Origin: an uncultured Methylococcaceae bacterium
GTDB taxonomy: Bacteria > Pseudomonadota > Gammaproteobacteria > Methylococcales > Methylomonadaceae
DNA length: 36,309 bases
NCBI GenBank assembly: GCA_903944165.1
Contig: CAJAQT010000036.1
Coordinates: 1 to 36,309, forward strand
Reading direction: 5' to 3'
The stretch's first letter is position 1; each line of letters begins with the position of its first letter. Shown piece after piece: positions 9,701-17,604 of this stretch. The position numbers were made by a program, and so were the translations under genes. The notes below the pieces were generated by a model. The model ran no database searches and had not been told where the DNA came from. It was given only the letters and a program-made list of their open reading frames with translations.

Positions 9701-10054
9701 GACACTATTTTCTAAATTTTCACCTACAAAATAACGCACGGTAACAACTGCTTCACCTGCTCGTGAAACAGAATAAACAGTTTCAACCCCTTGAATTTGT
9801 TTTAACAACACTTCCAAAGGCGTGGTCACTTGTTGTTCAACTTGTGCTGCTGAAATACCAGGTGCCTGCACAAAAATATCCATCACAGGCACAATAATTT
9901 GTGGATCTTCTTCGCGCGGCGTTAATACTAAGGCCGTCGCACCCGCCAATAAGGAAATAATTAAAAAGACTAAGGACAGATGCGAGGTCGTGAATAAGCG
10001 CACGATGGCAACGGTGAGACTGTCTTTTTTAATCTCATGACTGATATTACTCAT
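6788..10054 (-). CDS. RND efflux transporter, inner-membrane permease (AcrB-like)
   Basis: This is a 1088-residue inner-membrane pump of the AcrB/HAE-like RND family, which exchanges protons for exported compounds in a tripartite complex. The first transmembrane helix is at about 20-45, followed by the porter-domain hallmark PGISAAQVEQQVTTPLE. TM4 carries the proton-relay pair D437/D438 in GLLVDDPIVDVENIHRHY. In the second half, VVRNSIILIDF has R992 where AcrB has its TM10 lysine, a substitution common in one RND subgroup. The two-fold repeat and the clusters of membrane helices near 340-540 and 890-1075 are complete. Its ATG overlaps the stop of the upstream fusion-protein gene (ATGA at 10051-10054). 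The substrate cannot be read from the sequence; there are no CzcA-type metal-site features that I would trust. Confidence 0.92.
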   Translation of the reverse strand: MSNISHEIKKDSLTVAIVRLFTTSHLSLVFLIISLLAGATALVLTPREEDPQIIVPVMDIFVQAPGISAAQVEQQVTTPLEVLLKQIQGVETVYSVSRAGEAVVTVRYFVGENLENSVVKTRDKLLANQDSVPASVTNWVVKPVEIDDVPILLLNLTSQHQTTEPMALRRVADELIEQLRRVDNVGKSWVVGGVPRRIMVYPDLAKLSASQLSLVDIQHALQRTNVNIKVGTVTAFNQEIVVEAGPHYSTPEQLGATVIKTHNGRMVYLRELAQISDGPADTQYYTHMGFGPAVAQLAFIGQQTKPLPKVGEQRETVTIAIAKRRGSNAVSVAEQVLAVTEKLTGNLIPTDIDLAITRNYGETADHKVNELVMHLSIAILTIIVLLVLSLGFKEALIVSLAVPMTFAITLLCDYLFGYTINRVTMFALILSLGLLVDDPIVDVENIHRHYKMRKEPPLQALLSAVDEIRPPTILATFAVIMSFIPMFFITGMMGPYMAPMAFNVPIAMLLSLVIAFTVTPWASYKLLKSDYGKAHATPVALQNTRGFKLYQKILSPLLASKANARWFLLAIVLAFVASAMLAVTRVVPLKLLPFDNKNELQLIIDMPKGSALEATEEVASALASYLATVNEVSSYQSYVGVASPMDFNGMVRHYYLRQDANLGDVRIVLVDKKHREQSSHAIALRLRPDLERIEKHYGANIKIVEMPPGPPVLSTLVAEVYGPPEARYQDIIHVAKRVRTDMENTAGVVDVDDFIDAPQTTLHFIINHDKAAALGVAADSIAQLLTLAMDGGQVGIMHQATERQPLIIQVQLPRAERSSAADLLALSVTTSTGQLVRLSELGHLEQEHGDQSIYHKNLHPVAYVIGEMAGRSPVEAILDLFVQLDKQPLPNGYKADMAGEGEWKITVDVFRDLGLAFAAAMVMIYVLLVGQTRSLTIPLIMMIAIPLTVIGIMPGFWLINLFAGAVGSYATPIYFTATAMIGMIALAGIVVRNSIILIDFIENIYHSRAELSLADAIIEAGAIRLNPIFLTAASAVLGSMMIVLDPIFSGLAWSFIFGIIASTLFSLVVIPVVYFLIKQHMPKQLADN

Positions 10055-11160
10055 GGTTGCAATCCATTATTAACTAAAATTGTTTCGCCTTCATGCAAGC
10101 CAGATAACACTTCATACTGTTCATTAAACTGTTTTCCAGTACGAATATGGCGTATCTCCGTATGCTGATCGCGCACAATAGTGACGGCTTGTAATTGACC
10201 ATACTGAATAATTGCCGCGCGTGGAATTAACATACTTTGCGAAGCACTGGCTGCGTGTTGGTGATCACAGCTTAACTCAACCCAGGCTAATTGCCCTTGC
10301 TGTATATATTGAGAGGCTGGCAGGCTGATTTTTATCATGCGCGTGCGTGTGTCTGGATCTGTTTGCGGTGAAATTTCATCTACGCGTCCTTGCAAAGCTT
10401 GTTCGATATCACTATGAATGGTGACACTAAGCCCCACCTGCACTGAAGATGCACACTGCTGACTAATAGCAACTTCTAACCGTAAATCATCGGCTTTAAA
10501 TAAGGTAAGCACAGTTTGATTAGGCATAACCAATGTACCTGGCTCAATAAGGCGTTCACCGATAACGCCAGCAAAAGGCGCGTATAGTTTATTTTCCCCT
10601 AATAATACTGCGCTTTGTTTAGCTGCGCTTTGAGCTTGATTAGCTAATGCGGCGCTTGCCTGTGCTTGCGCTAATACTGCCTGATAGTGTTGTTTGGTGG
10701 CGGCTTGTTTGGTAAATAATTCGGTAATACGCTGCGCCTCTTGGTCGGCTTGCACAGCGTTAGCGTGGGCAGCAGTAAACGCGGCTTGGGCTGCTTGATA
10801 CGCGGCACGCAAGTCCCGATCATCTAAACTTATTAACAATGCGCCTTGCTGAACATGATCACCAGGCTGTCCTTCGATACCTAGCAAACGGGCAGGAAAT
10901 TTAGGTGCCAGCGCTACCCACGTCCGTGAGCGTACCGTACCTTGCCAAGTGGTGAACTGTTCTAGCCTAGTTTGTGTAACCGTAAAGAGCTGTGCATTAG
11001 CAGGTAAGCTCAGCTTAACAGGAGGCGTATGTCCTGGTGCAATCTTTTCACCGCCACCCAGAATGCCTAAGGCATAAAGAATGACCAGCAATAAACCAGT
11101 GATAGCGGTACTAGGAAATAACCATGCTGGAAGCCAAGAGGTAGTCGTATGTGGTGTCAT
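10051..11160 (-). CDS. RND efflux periplasmic adaptor (membrane fusion protein, HlyD/AcrA family)
   Basis: This 369-residue periplasmic adaptor links the RND permease to the outer-membrane channel. An N-terminal membrane anchor spans about 15-35 (FPSTAITGLLLVILYALGIL). It is followed by the barrel/lipoyl half (GQPGDHVQQGALLISLDD), an alanine- and glutamine-rich coiled-coil hairpin (about 112-185), and the second lipoyl half (LYAPFAGVIGERLIEPGTLV). The later beta-barrel and membrane-proximal domains end in YEVLSGLHEGETILVNNG. There is no lipobox, so it is held by the uncleaved helix. It overlaps the permease gene by four bases and follows the tolC-like gene by 95, giving the order TolC, adaptor, pump. 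Confidence 0.9.
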   Translation of the reverse strand: MTPHTTTSWLPAWLFPSTAITGLLLVILYALGILGGGEKIAPGHTPPVKLSLPANAQLFTVTQTRLEQFTTWQGTVRSRTWVALAPKFPARLLGIEGQPGDHVQQGALLISLDDRDLRAAYQAAQAAFTAAHANAVQADQEAQRITELFTKQAATKQHYQAVLAQAQASAALANQAQSAAKQSAVLLGENKLYAPFAGVIGERLIEPGTLVMPNQTVLTLFKADDLRLEVAISQQCASSVQVGLSVTIHSDIEQALQGRVDEISPQTDPDTRTRMIKISLPASQYIQQGQLAWVELSCDHQHAASASQSMLIPRAAIIQYGQLQAVTIVRDQHTEIRHIRTGKQFNEQYEVLSGLHEGETILVNNGLQP

Positions 11161-11255
11161 AAAAACTCATCCAAGTTTGTGATGTTGCCAAAAGTTTTTG
11201 GCATATTTAGGAACAGGCGTAGCTATAACTGCATGATTGCAAGCAGGCACTGCCC

Positions 11256-12587
11256 TTAATGTGCATGTTGCTTAAGTTCTGCTTCAGCGCGTAACGCATC
11301 ATAATGGGCGGTTATGTGTCGAGTGTATGCTTTATCGCGTGCCACTTCCGCTTCGATATAGCGTGTAACGGTGACAACACCCGCTTGACGTTGCTCATTC
11401 ACCATGCGCAAAGCTTCATCAGCAGCGTGCACGGACAAAGCAGCAAGTTCAGTGCGACGCAAGGCGTCCAATAAATTTATTTGTGCCGTGTTCACTTCAC
11501 TTTCAATTTGCAAGCGAAGCTGCCGCGCTTGCTCTTTGGCGATGGCAACTTCATGCTCAGCTTTGTTGATTTTTGCTTGCGTAGCAAAGCCATTAAATAC
11601 GTCAACATCGACTTGAACGCCCACACTGACATTGTCGCGATTAGTGTCAAAATCAGTATTTTTACTGTTGAGTCCGTAATTAACATAGGCATCTGCGCGG
11701 GGTAAATAAGCGCCTCGCGCCGCAGCTAATTGTTCTTGCGCAATGGCAATGCGCTTTTCTGCGGCCTGTATTTCAGGGTGTTGAGCGTGTATTTTAGCCA
11801 GTAAGTCAGCAATAGCGTCAGGCGCACTAGGCTCTGGTGCAGGCGGCTTATCGGCTAGGATTAAGGTGTCACTTACCGCAATGCCTAACAAAGTTTTTAA
11901 CATTGTATTAGCAATTTCAATGGCATGAAACGCGTGTAGTTCTGCATCTTGGGCTTCTGCAAGATGTACTTGTAGTGACAAGACCTCTGCTTTTAATACC
12001 GTACCCGCAGCAAAATAATGTTGAGTCTGGCTTAACTCACTGGCAATGGCGGTGACTGCGTGTTGATTTAAGCGATGTACATCACTGGCCGCAAGTTGGG
12101 CAAAATACGCAGCAGTGATGTGATTGATTAAGCGATTACGAAGCGCGACCTGATCTAATTCACTGGCTTGCTTTCCTAGCTGTGCCGCTGCCGCTAAATG
12201 GCTATCTTGTCCACCTCGATACAATGAATAGGTGGCGGTAAGTTGTGGACGATAATTGTCGACACCTCCAGGATGATTGAAATCCATCCCAGTAAAATTT
12301 AAGCGCCGTTGTGCAATAATCAAGGCAAACGCTTCGGCTGGATTAGTGGTGTGTTGATAGGCTATCGCAACCTTAATCTGGGGAAAATAATTCGCCAATG
12401 CTAGGCTAAGCTCAGTTTCGGCTTGTGCAACACGTGCCTGCATAATGCTTAATTGAGGATTATTTTCTAACGCTAGGTCAATAGCCTGCGCTAGGGTTAA
12501 CGGTTCGGTACGCGCAACCGCTAACCCTGAGGCGCTTGTTGATATGGCAAAAAGCCATACGCTTAACATGATGATTTTAGTAGGCAC
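11256..12587 (-). CDS. TolC-family outer-membrane efflux protein
   Basis: This 443-residue protein forms the outer-membrane channel and periplasmic tunnel of the RND system. Residues 1-25 are a signal peptide (hydrophobic MLSVWLFAISTSASGLAVA). The mature protein starts with the family pattern LTLAQAIDLALENNPQLSIMQARV. The same helical pattern recurs in the second half (ADLLAKIHAQHPEIQAAEKRI), reflecting the internal duplication of TolC. Long heptad-rich helices (about 120-215 and 335-435) form the tunnel. It is the first gene of the efflux operon and follows the SQR-like gene; the terminator hairpin at 12622-12652 separates the two. Confidence 0.9.
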   Translation of the reverse strand: MPTKIIMLSVWLFAISTSASGLAVARTEPLTLAQAIDLALENNPQLSIMQARVAQAETELSLALANYFPQIKVAIAYQHTTNPAEAFALIIAQRRLNFTGMDFNHPGGVDNYRPQLTATYSLYRGGQDSHLAAAAQLGKQASELDQVALRNRLINHITAAYFAQLAASDVHRLNQHAVTAIASELSQTQHYFAAGTVLKAEVLSLQVHLAEAQDAELHAFHAIEIANTMLKTLLGIAVSDTLILADKPPAPEPSAPDAIADLLAKIHAQHPEIQAAEKRIAIAQEQLAAARGAYLPRADAYVNYGLNSKNTDFDTNRDNVSVGVQVDVDVFNGFATQAKINKAEHEVAIAKEQARQLRLQIESEVNTAQINLLDALRRTELAALSVHAADEALRMVNEQRQAGVVTVTRYIEAEVARDKAYTRHITAHYDALRAEAELKQHAH

Positions 12588-12621
12588 AGTGTGAACAACC
12601 TTGGCAAAATTTTACCTATTT

Positions 12622-12652
12622 AAAAGGCGGTACTCAATGCAGTCCGCCTTTA
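12622..12652 (-). terminator. Rho-independent terminator downstream of the SQR-like gene
   Basis: AAAGGCGG at 12623-12630 pairs with CCGCCTTT at 12644-12651; inner ACT/AGT pairing shortens the loop to about 6 bases. On the minus strand the stem ends in a short T-run (TTTT, then AAAT). It sits 50 bases after the stop of the SQR-like gene and about 35 before the tolC-like start, so it should insulate the efflux operon. Confidence 0.7.
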
Positions 12653-12701
12653 TTCAACGAGAGTACATTACGCATAACCCATTACATGACATAATTTGGC
12701 A

Positions 12702-13973
12702 TTATTTTTTTAAGCGCATAATGCCCATCATTTTTAAAGGTAAACGTTCATAGAAAGGCTCACTTAGGCCTTTACGCACTTTACGCATAAAATACTTTTC
12801 ATATCCAATTTTTGCCCAATGTACCCATTTTCCACGTGCCGCCCATTGCACATTACGTGGGGGTATTTGTGGCATGGCTAAGAAAGCAATCCCTGAATCA
12901 CCAAAGTCAGCTAGGCATAAGGCGTTCCAGGTGCCTTTAAAACTTGGTTCTTTGCCGTCTAATTCGGCTCGGATGTTATGAGCAGTTGCGGTTACCATTG
13001 ATTCAATCATATAACCTGTTTTAGGAATGCCAGTGGGTACAGGCGTTGGCTTTTGGGGAGGAATTGCAATACAGACCCCCACTGAGTAAATATTTTTATA
13101 CGTTGGGTTACGTTGATAATCATCCACCAATACAAAGCCTCGTGGATTGGTTAAGTGTTCAATACCAAACAAAGCATCAACACCTTTAAAGGCTGGCAAC
13201 ATCATGCTGTGTTTAAAAGGCAGTTCGTGCTGTTTTTTTACGATGCCATTGTCATCTACTTCTGTGACATACATGATGCCCGCTTCTATTTTGTCTACTT
13301 TAGCATTACAAATCCAGTCAATATGCTTATTACGCATTTCACTTTCTAACATGCCTTTAGTATCACCTACGCCATCTAATCCTAAATGTCCTACATAAGG
13401 CTCTGAGGTTACATAGGTCATTTTGACTTGGTCACGAATTTTACGTTGCCGCAAATCAGTTTCAACAGTAAACATGTATTCGTAAGCAGGACCAAAACAC
13501 GAGGCTCCTTGAACCGCGCCGATAATAATTGGCCCTGGCTCAGTGACAAAATGAGTCCAACGCTCGCCTGCTGGTCCGGCATGATCAACATGACAAATAG
13601 ATTCGGTAAAGCCATCTGGCCCTAAGCCTGGGATTTCATCAAAAGCTAACTTTGGACCTGTGGCAATAATTAAGTAATCGTAACTTACGGTACGACCATC
13701 GTCTAACTCAAGTTGATTTTGTTCAGGCTGAAAACGTGCTACTTGTTGTTGAATAAAAGTGATTTTTTTCTTTTTAAACACAGGCGCCAAAGGTACTTTA
13801 ATATCTTCTGGTGTTCGCCAATTTACCCCAACCCAAGGATTTGATGGTACAAAATGAAATGTTGGTGTGTCAGCAATCACCACCACCTCATCTTCTTTTC
13901 GTGCTAACTCTTTCATTTCAAAAGACATTGGAATGCCTCCAATACCTGCGCCTACAATTACAATTTTAGCCAT
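12702..13973 (-). CDS. sqr: Sulfide:quinone oxidoreductase-like FAD flavoprotein
   Basis: This 423-residue flavoprotein probably oxidises sulfide to sulfane sulfur and passes electrons to the quinone pool at the inner membrane. The FAD-binding GxGxxG is at the N-terminus (VIVGAGIGGIP, residues 5-15). YDYLIIATG marks the second dinucleotide-fold element. GASCFGPAYEY gives a conserved cysteine at C159 and SVGVCIAIPP gives C301, the spacing expected of the redox cysteine pair of SQR. The C-terminal basic and aromatic stretch could be the membrane-associating part. I chose the ATG at 13971-13973 (MAKIVIVGAG, with GAGAG upstream) over an in-frame ATG 14 codons earlier, which would add a non-family extension. 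The DUF2892 gene is 54 bases upstream, in the same transcript. A flavocytochrome-c-like or NADH-type role is less likely because of the cysteine pair. Confidence 0.8.
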   Translation of the reverse strand: MAKIVIVGAGIGGIPMSFEMKELARKEDEVVVIADTPTFHFVPSNPWVGVNWRTPEDIKVPLAPVFKKKKITFIQQQVARFQPEQNQLELDDGRTVSYDYLIIATGPKLAFDEIPGLGPDGFTESICHVDHAGPAGERWTHFVTEPGPIIIGAVQGASCFGPAYEYMFTVETDLRQRKIRDQVKMTYVTSEPYVGHLGLDGVGDTKGMLESEMRNKHIDWICNAKVDKIEAGIMYVTEVDDNGIVKKQHELPFKHSMMLPAFKGVDALFGIEHLTNPRGFVLVDDYQRNPTYKNIYSVGVCIAIPPQKPTPVPTGIPKTGYMIESMVTATAHNIRAELDGKEPSFKGTWNALCLADFGDSGIAFLAMPQIPPRNVQWAARGKWVHWAKIGYEKYFMRKVRKGLSEPFYERLPLKMMGIMRLKK

Positions 13974-14027
13974 GCTGTTTTCTCTCGTTTTAATTATTAT
14001 ATTAATGCCACGCACTTAAGCACTATG

Positions 14028-14225
14028 TTAAATACCCAGTTTTTTAAGAATCATTTCTAACGGACAAAATTGGGTGAAACCACTTTGTAACAAGTTAGTA
14101 CCTACAAATGCTGTAAACCATAACCAATGGCTATGTTGATATAACGGGCTATCACTAAGCCCTAAGCTTAAAGATAATAAAATAAAACTACCTGCAACAA
14201 TTCGTACAATACGTTCTCTAGTCAT
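14028..14225 (-). CDS. DUF2892 (YgaP-like transmembrane domain) small membrane protein
   Basis: This is a 65-residue inner-membrane protein. It begins MTRERIVRIVAGSFILLSLSL and ends with FTQFCPLEMILKKLGI, the two conserved ends of DUF2892. This membrane part is found alone or joined to rhodanese domains as in YgaP. Two hydrophobic helices are at about 8-25 and 33-50; the conserved cysteine (C54) follows the second. AAAGG lies 9 bases before the ATG. It precedes the SQR-like gene by 54 bases, and a sulfur-metabolism link is well known for this family, so a role in sulfane-sulfur handling or transfer is plausible but not shown by the sequence. Confidence 0.85.
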   Translation of the reverse strand: MTRERIVRIVAGSFILLSLSLGLSDSPLYQHSHWLWFTAFVGTNLLQSGFTQFCPLEMILKKLGI

Positions 14226-14281
14226 GATTAATGCCTTTTTTATCTGTTGACGATAGACAGGCTAGTGTTACTCTTTTTTAA

Positions 14282-14312
14282 TGGGTCAGTATAATCCTTA
14301 TTAATTAAGGCT
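14282..14312 (-). promoter_or_regulatory. Candidate promoter with palindromic operator for the DUF2892-SQR operon
   Basis: On the minus strand a -10 box TATACT (14288-14293) is preceded by an imperfect palindrome, CCTTA ... TAAGG (14296-14310), that fills the spacer. No good -35 consensus is present at 17 bases (ATTAAG). A palindrome between -10 and -35 is typical of a repressor or MerR-type activator site. The regulator is unknown. Confidence 0.45.
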
Positions 14313-14806
14313 TAATATTTATAGTTATATAAAAACTAACAGAATTGACATATTACCCTGTAAATAGAGCATTAGCGCTATTAATTACTACATTGCAATA
14401 TTAGAATATATTAATATAAAAATCTAGTGAATTACTATAAAAAACGCACAGTGAACCACTAAATATTTAACTATCAATAGGTTAATAGATATTATAGGCA
14501 GGACGTAATAGCAAGTGAGATGACGTGCAGAAAGATAATGCTAGCCGTAATGTCATTAATGATTCAATACTTGCCCTAAGTCTCTAAAAGGACATTGTTT
14601 CTGAGATAGGCTGTTCGAATGACTCAGCTTCTTAAGCAAAAGTGCTGAACACGGCAGGATGTTAACTAAAAATTGTGCAGATATCTTGATAAGTAAGGTA
14701 AAACAGGTTTGGCTGCTGCCAGCACAGTTGCACTCTGCACCGCTATAGCCTATTAAGGATGTCCCAGCCGTGTTGATAACCGCAAGAACCATCAGCAAGC
14801 ACTAGA

Positions 14807-14866
14807 ATGCAATAGGCGCAAGCTGTATTGCATCGGAAGATGACATTAAACAATCAATGCAATACA
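14807..14866. repeat. Interleaved inverted repeats (ATGCAATA family)
   Basis: ATGCAATA (14807-14814) pairs with TATTGCAT (14826-14833) across an 11-base loop. The longer TGTATTGCAT (14824-14833) pairs perfectly with ATGCAATACA (14857-14866) across 23 bases. The middle copy can therefore pair with either neighbour, giving two mutually exclusive hairpins. Confidence 0.65.
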
Positions 14867-15070
14867 CAATTGCTATTGTGCACCTTATACACGACGAACT
14901 GCCTGGCCAGTTTAAATTACCAACGATGTCATAATGAGAATTGCTGGTGACACAAATCATTCTAATGCCTAAAAGGCAGTTAGTGAACACCAATACCACA
15001 AGTACTCGAGAGCAATGATGGCGCTAACCCGTGAACATCACAGCCCACCGCTAACCCTCGCAATCCAAGC

Positions 15071-16393
15071 TTATTTACGACCAATACCGTAATAAGTAAG
15101 TCCTATTTTTTTTAATAAATGCGGCTGGTATAGATTACGACCATCAAAAATGACTGCATCTCTAAGCCGTTCTTTAATTAAATCAAAATCTGGGCTCCAA
15201 AAATTCTTCCATTCTGTGACCACTAATAAAGCATCTGCATTTTTCAATGCTTCTTCAGCGGTTTCCATTAACAGCAAATTAGGATTGTCACCATAAATTC
15301 GTTTAGCTTCCGTCATCGCTTCAGGATCAAATGCTTGAACTTTTGCCCCTGCATTAATTAACGCTTCTAAAATAACGCGACTGGGTGCTTCCCGCATATC
15401 ATCTGTTTTAGGTTTAAAGGACAACCCCCATAAAGCAAAAGTTTTTCCCGCAACGTTGCCTTCATAATGCTGTAATACCTTGTTAAATAAAACTTGTTTC
15501 TGTCTATCATTAACATTTTCAACGGCATTTAATAGCTCGGCGGTATAGCCCATCTGTTGAGCAGTACGTTCTAAGGCTTTAACGTCTTTAGGAAAACATG
15601 AGCCGCCGTAACCACAACCAGGATAAATAAATGAATAACCAATACGCGAATCTGAACCTATACCATTTCTGACATGCTCAATATCTGCGCCTAAAAGCTC
15701 AGCAAGATTGGCTAACTCATTCATAAAACTTATTTTTGTTGCCAACATGGCATTAGCCGCATATTTTGTTAATTCTGCTGATTTAACATCCATCGTAATA
15801 ATACGTTCATGACTACGATTAAATGGTGCATACAAGACTTTCAGTAATTCTGCTGTACGCGGATTATCTGTACCAATAATTATTCGATCAGGCTTCATAA
15901 AATCATTGATAGCCGCACCTTCTTTTAAAAATTCAGGGTTTGATACCACGTCAAAATCGATATCAATTCCTTTAGTTAAATGCACCTGTTTAACCACTTC
16001 CCTAACTTTATCCGCAGTGCCCACGGGTACGGTTGATTTATCAACAATAATTCTATAACTATCCATATTCTCAGCAATAGATTTAGCCACTGCCAATACA
16101 TATTGTAAATCAGCTGCGCCATCTTCATCTGGCGGCGTCCCGACCGCAATAAATTGAAAAACACCATGGGCGACCGCTTCTTGTATATCCGTGGTAAATT
16201 TAAGCCTACCCGCTTGTTGATTTTCATTAACTAAGGATTCAAGACCTGGCTCATAAATAGGAATAATGCCGTTTTTTAAATTATTTATTTTCACAGCATC
16301 AATATCAATACATACGACTTCATTGCCAACCTCGGCAAGACATACGCCTGTAACTAAGCCCACATAACCTGAGCCAAAAATGGTTACCTTCAT
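15071..16393 (-). CDS. ugd: UDP-glucose 6-dehydrogenase
   Basis: This 440-residue cytoplasmic enzyme oxidises UDP-glucose to UDP-glucuronate with two NAD+, providing acidic sugar for capsule, exopolysaccharide or LPS. The N-terminal Rossmann motif is [19 protein letters not shown]. The catalytic region is [17 protein letters not shown] with the nucleophile C266. The C-terminal UDP-binding domain contains [19 protein letters not shown] and [20 protein letters not shown]. The length is normal for the bacterial family. The ATG at 16391-16393 has AAGGA just upstream. It is divergent from aguB and stands alone; no other nucleotide-sugar genes are adjacent, so it may serve several pathways. Confidence 0.95.
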   Translation of the reverse strand: MKVTIFGSGYVGLVTGVCLAEVGNEVVCIDIDAVKINNLKNGIIPIYEPGLESLVNENQQAGRLKFTTDIQEAVAHGVFQFIAVGTPPDEDGAADLQYVLAVAKSIAENMDSYRIIVDKSTVPVGTADKVREVVKQVHLTKGIDIDFDVVSNPEFLKEGAAINDFMKPDRIIIGTDNPRTAELLKVLYAPFNRSHERIITMDVKSAELTKYAANAMLATKISFMNELANLAELLGADIEHVRNGIGSDSRIGYSFIYPGCGYGGSCFPKDVKALERTAQQMGYTAELLNAVENVNDRQKQVLFNKVLQHYEGNVAGKTFALWGLSFKPKTDDMREAPSRVILEALINAGAKVQAFDPEAMTEAKRIYGDNPNLLLMETAEEALKNADALLVVTEWKNFWSPDFDLIKERLRDAVIFDGRNLYQPHLLKKIGLTYYGIGRK

Positions 16394-16570
16394 TATTAAT
16401 TCCTTTCAAAAATTATTATTATGTTAATACAAAAAAAGAGTAAAGCAGTTGAATGCATCGTTTGCTTCCTATTTTAGCATTAGAGCGCATTACAGCTATA
16501 AATTTAATACCTTTAAAAACAACTGCATACACAATTATTGCAAATCAACTAAACTTTGTTCATTCAAGAC

Positions 16571-16599
16571 TGTTTAAACAAAAACTACACTATTATAAT
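16571..16599 (+). promoter_or_regulatory. Candidate promoter of the N-carbamoylputrescine amidase gene
   Basis: A perfect TATAAT lies at 16594-16599, about 30 bases before the ATG at 16630. The hexamer 17 bases upstream (TGTTTA, 16571-16576) is a poor -35 and overlaps the palindrome GTTTAAAC. Confidence 0.4.
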
Positions 16600-16629
16600 T
16601 ACTGAATTTTAAACTCATAAAAACCACCC

Positions 16630-17508
16630 ATGAAAACACCCTTAATCATTAGTGCCGTTCAACAATCATGTAATAAAAGCAGACAAGAAAATTTTCAATT
16701 ATCAATTGATTATATTCAGTCAGCTGCAAACAATAAGGCTGATTTAGTTGTTCTGCCAGAATTGCATTTAGACCCCTATTTTTGCCAAGAAGAAAATGTG
16801 AATAACTTTTCTCTGGCGGAAACCATTCCAGGACCGCATAGTGAAAAACTTTCACAACTGGCTAAAGCATTAAATATCGTAATTGTAACGACCCTTTTTG
16901 AAAAAAGAGCGCCAGGTCTATATCATAATTCAGCTGTCGTATTCGATAAAGATGGCAGTTATGCAGGTCAATATCGAAAAATGCACATTCCTGATGATCC
17001 AGGATTTTATGAAAAATTCTACTTTACACCAGGTGATTTAGGATTTACTCCCATTAATACCTCAATTGGACGACTTGGAATTTTAATTTGTTGGGATCAA
17101 TGGTTTCCTGAGGCTGCACGTTTAATGACCTTAGCAGGCGCTGAAATACTGATTTATCCAACCGCAATTGGCTGGGATCCCAAGGATACGTCTGCTGAAC
17201 AAGAGCGCCAACGTGATGCGTGGATTACCATTCAACGCTCGCATGCTGTTGCCAATGGCTTACCTGTCATTTCATGCAATCGAACTGGCTTTGAAACATG
17301 TAATGACTCAGGAATTATGTTTTGGGGAAATAGCTTTATTGCTGGGCCACAAGGAGAAATACTCAGTAATGCTAATGAAAAAGAAGATAAATTAGTAATC
17401 ACAGAAATTGATCTGATTCAAACTGAAAAAACCAGACAAATTTGGCCATTTTTACGCGATAGAAGAATTGATGATTATCAAAAAATCACCAAACGATTTA
17501 TTGATTAA
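16630..17508 (+). CDS. aguB: N-carbamoylputrescine amidase (nitrilase superfamily)
   Basis: This 292-residue cytoplasmic enzyme hydrolyses N-carbamoylputrescine to putrescine, CO2 and ammonia, the last step of the agmatine route to polyamines. The nitrilase-superfamily Glu-Lys-Cys triad is visible: E44 in VVLPELHLDPYF, K117 in YRKMHIPDDPGF and C154 in LICWDQWFPEAARL. MHIPDDPGFYEKFYFTPGD, the IYPTAIGWDPKD segment and the long QERQRDAWITIQRSHA helix are specific to the AguB branch rather than beta-ureidopropionases. The length matches the family. No agmatine deiminase gene is nearby in this window. A strong terminator follows at 17541-17571. Confidence 0.93.
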   Translation: MKTPLIISAVQQSCNKSRQENFQLSIDYIQSAANNKADLVVLPELHLDPYFCQEENVNNFSLAETIPGPHSEKLSQLAKALNIVIVTTLFEKRAPGLYHNSAVVFDKDGSYAGQYRKMHIPDDPGFYEKFYFTPGDLGFTPINTSIGRLGILICWDQWFPEAARLMTLAGAEILIYPTAIGWDPKDTSAEQERQRDAWITIQRSHAVANGLPVISCNRTGFETCNDSGIMFWGNSFIAGPQGEILSNANEKEDKLVITEIDLIQTEKTRQIWPFLRDRRIDDYQKITKRFID

Positions 17509-17540
17509 TCACGATTTATTACGTAACTTTATGCTAGACA

Positions 17541-17571
17541 AAAAAAAGCCGTTACGAGAACGGCTTTTTTT
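17541..17571. terminator. Bidirectional rho-independent terminator between aguB (+) and fba (-)
   Basis: A perfect stem GCCGTT (17548-17553) / AACGGC (17559-17564) with loop ACGAG has seven A before it and seven T after it. It therefore works in both directions, closing aguB on the plus strand and the RuMP cluster (fba stop at 17605) on the minus strand. Confidence 0.93.
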
Positions 17572-17604
17572 ATACGTTGTTACACTAAAAATAATATTTA
17601 ACGT

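Larger units (their letters stand above)
14226..15070. other. 845-base region without a credible gene; contains inverted and direct repeats
   Basis: Positions 14226-14530 are very AT-rich and hold the promoter of the DUF2892-SQR operon. Positions 14530-15070 are less AT-rich and have only short open frames on the minus strand (up to 80 codons). These lack ribosome sites, coding-like composition or any motif that I recognise. The second part holds three alternating copies of ATGCAATA/TATTGCAT (14807-14814, 14826-14833, 14857-14864). It also has a hairpin CACAAT-TGCT-ATTGTG (14865-14880), a small hairpin TGCCT-AAA-AGGCA (14967-14979), and a direct repeat CGCTAACCC at 15022-15030 and 15049-15057. 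It may be a gene remnant or a structured RNA; neither is proven. Confidence 0.5.

Noticed and set aside
11256-12587. TolC as the outer-membrane partner for type I secretion of the RTX protein
   Set aside because: It is in a tight operon with an RND pump and adaptor about 20 kb away from the RTX gene. There is no ABC transporter, so its dedicated partner is the RND system.
12702-14015. Upstream ATG adding 14 residues to the SQR-like protein
   Set aside because: The extra residues precede the FAD motif with no family counterpart, and the internal ATG has its own GAGAG site.
14556-14999. Two consecutive minus-strand open frames of 80 and 65 codons, which could be a split small gene
   Set aside because: No ribosome sites, cysteine-rich but patternless translations, and no recognisable motif. 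They are as likely to be chance frames in a non-coding region.
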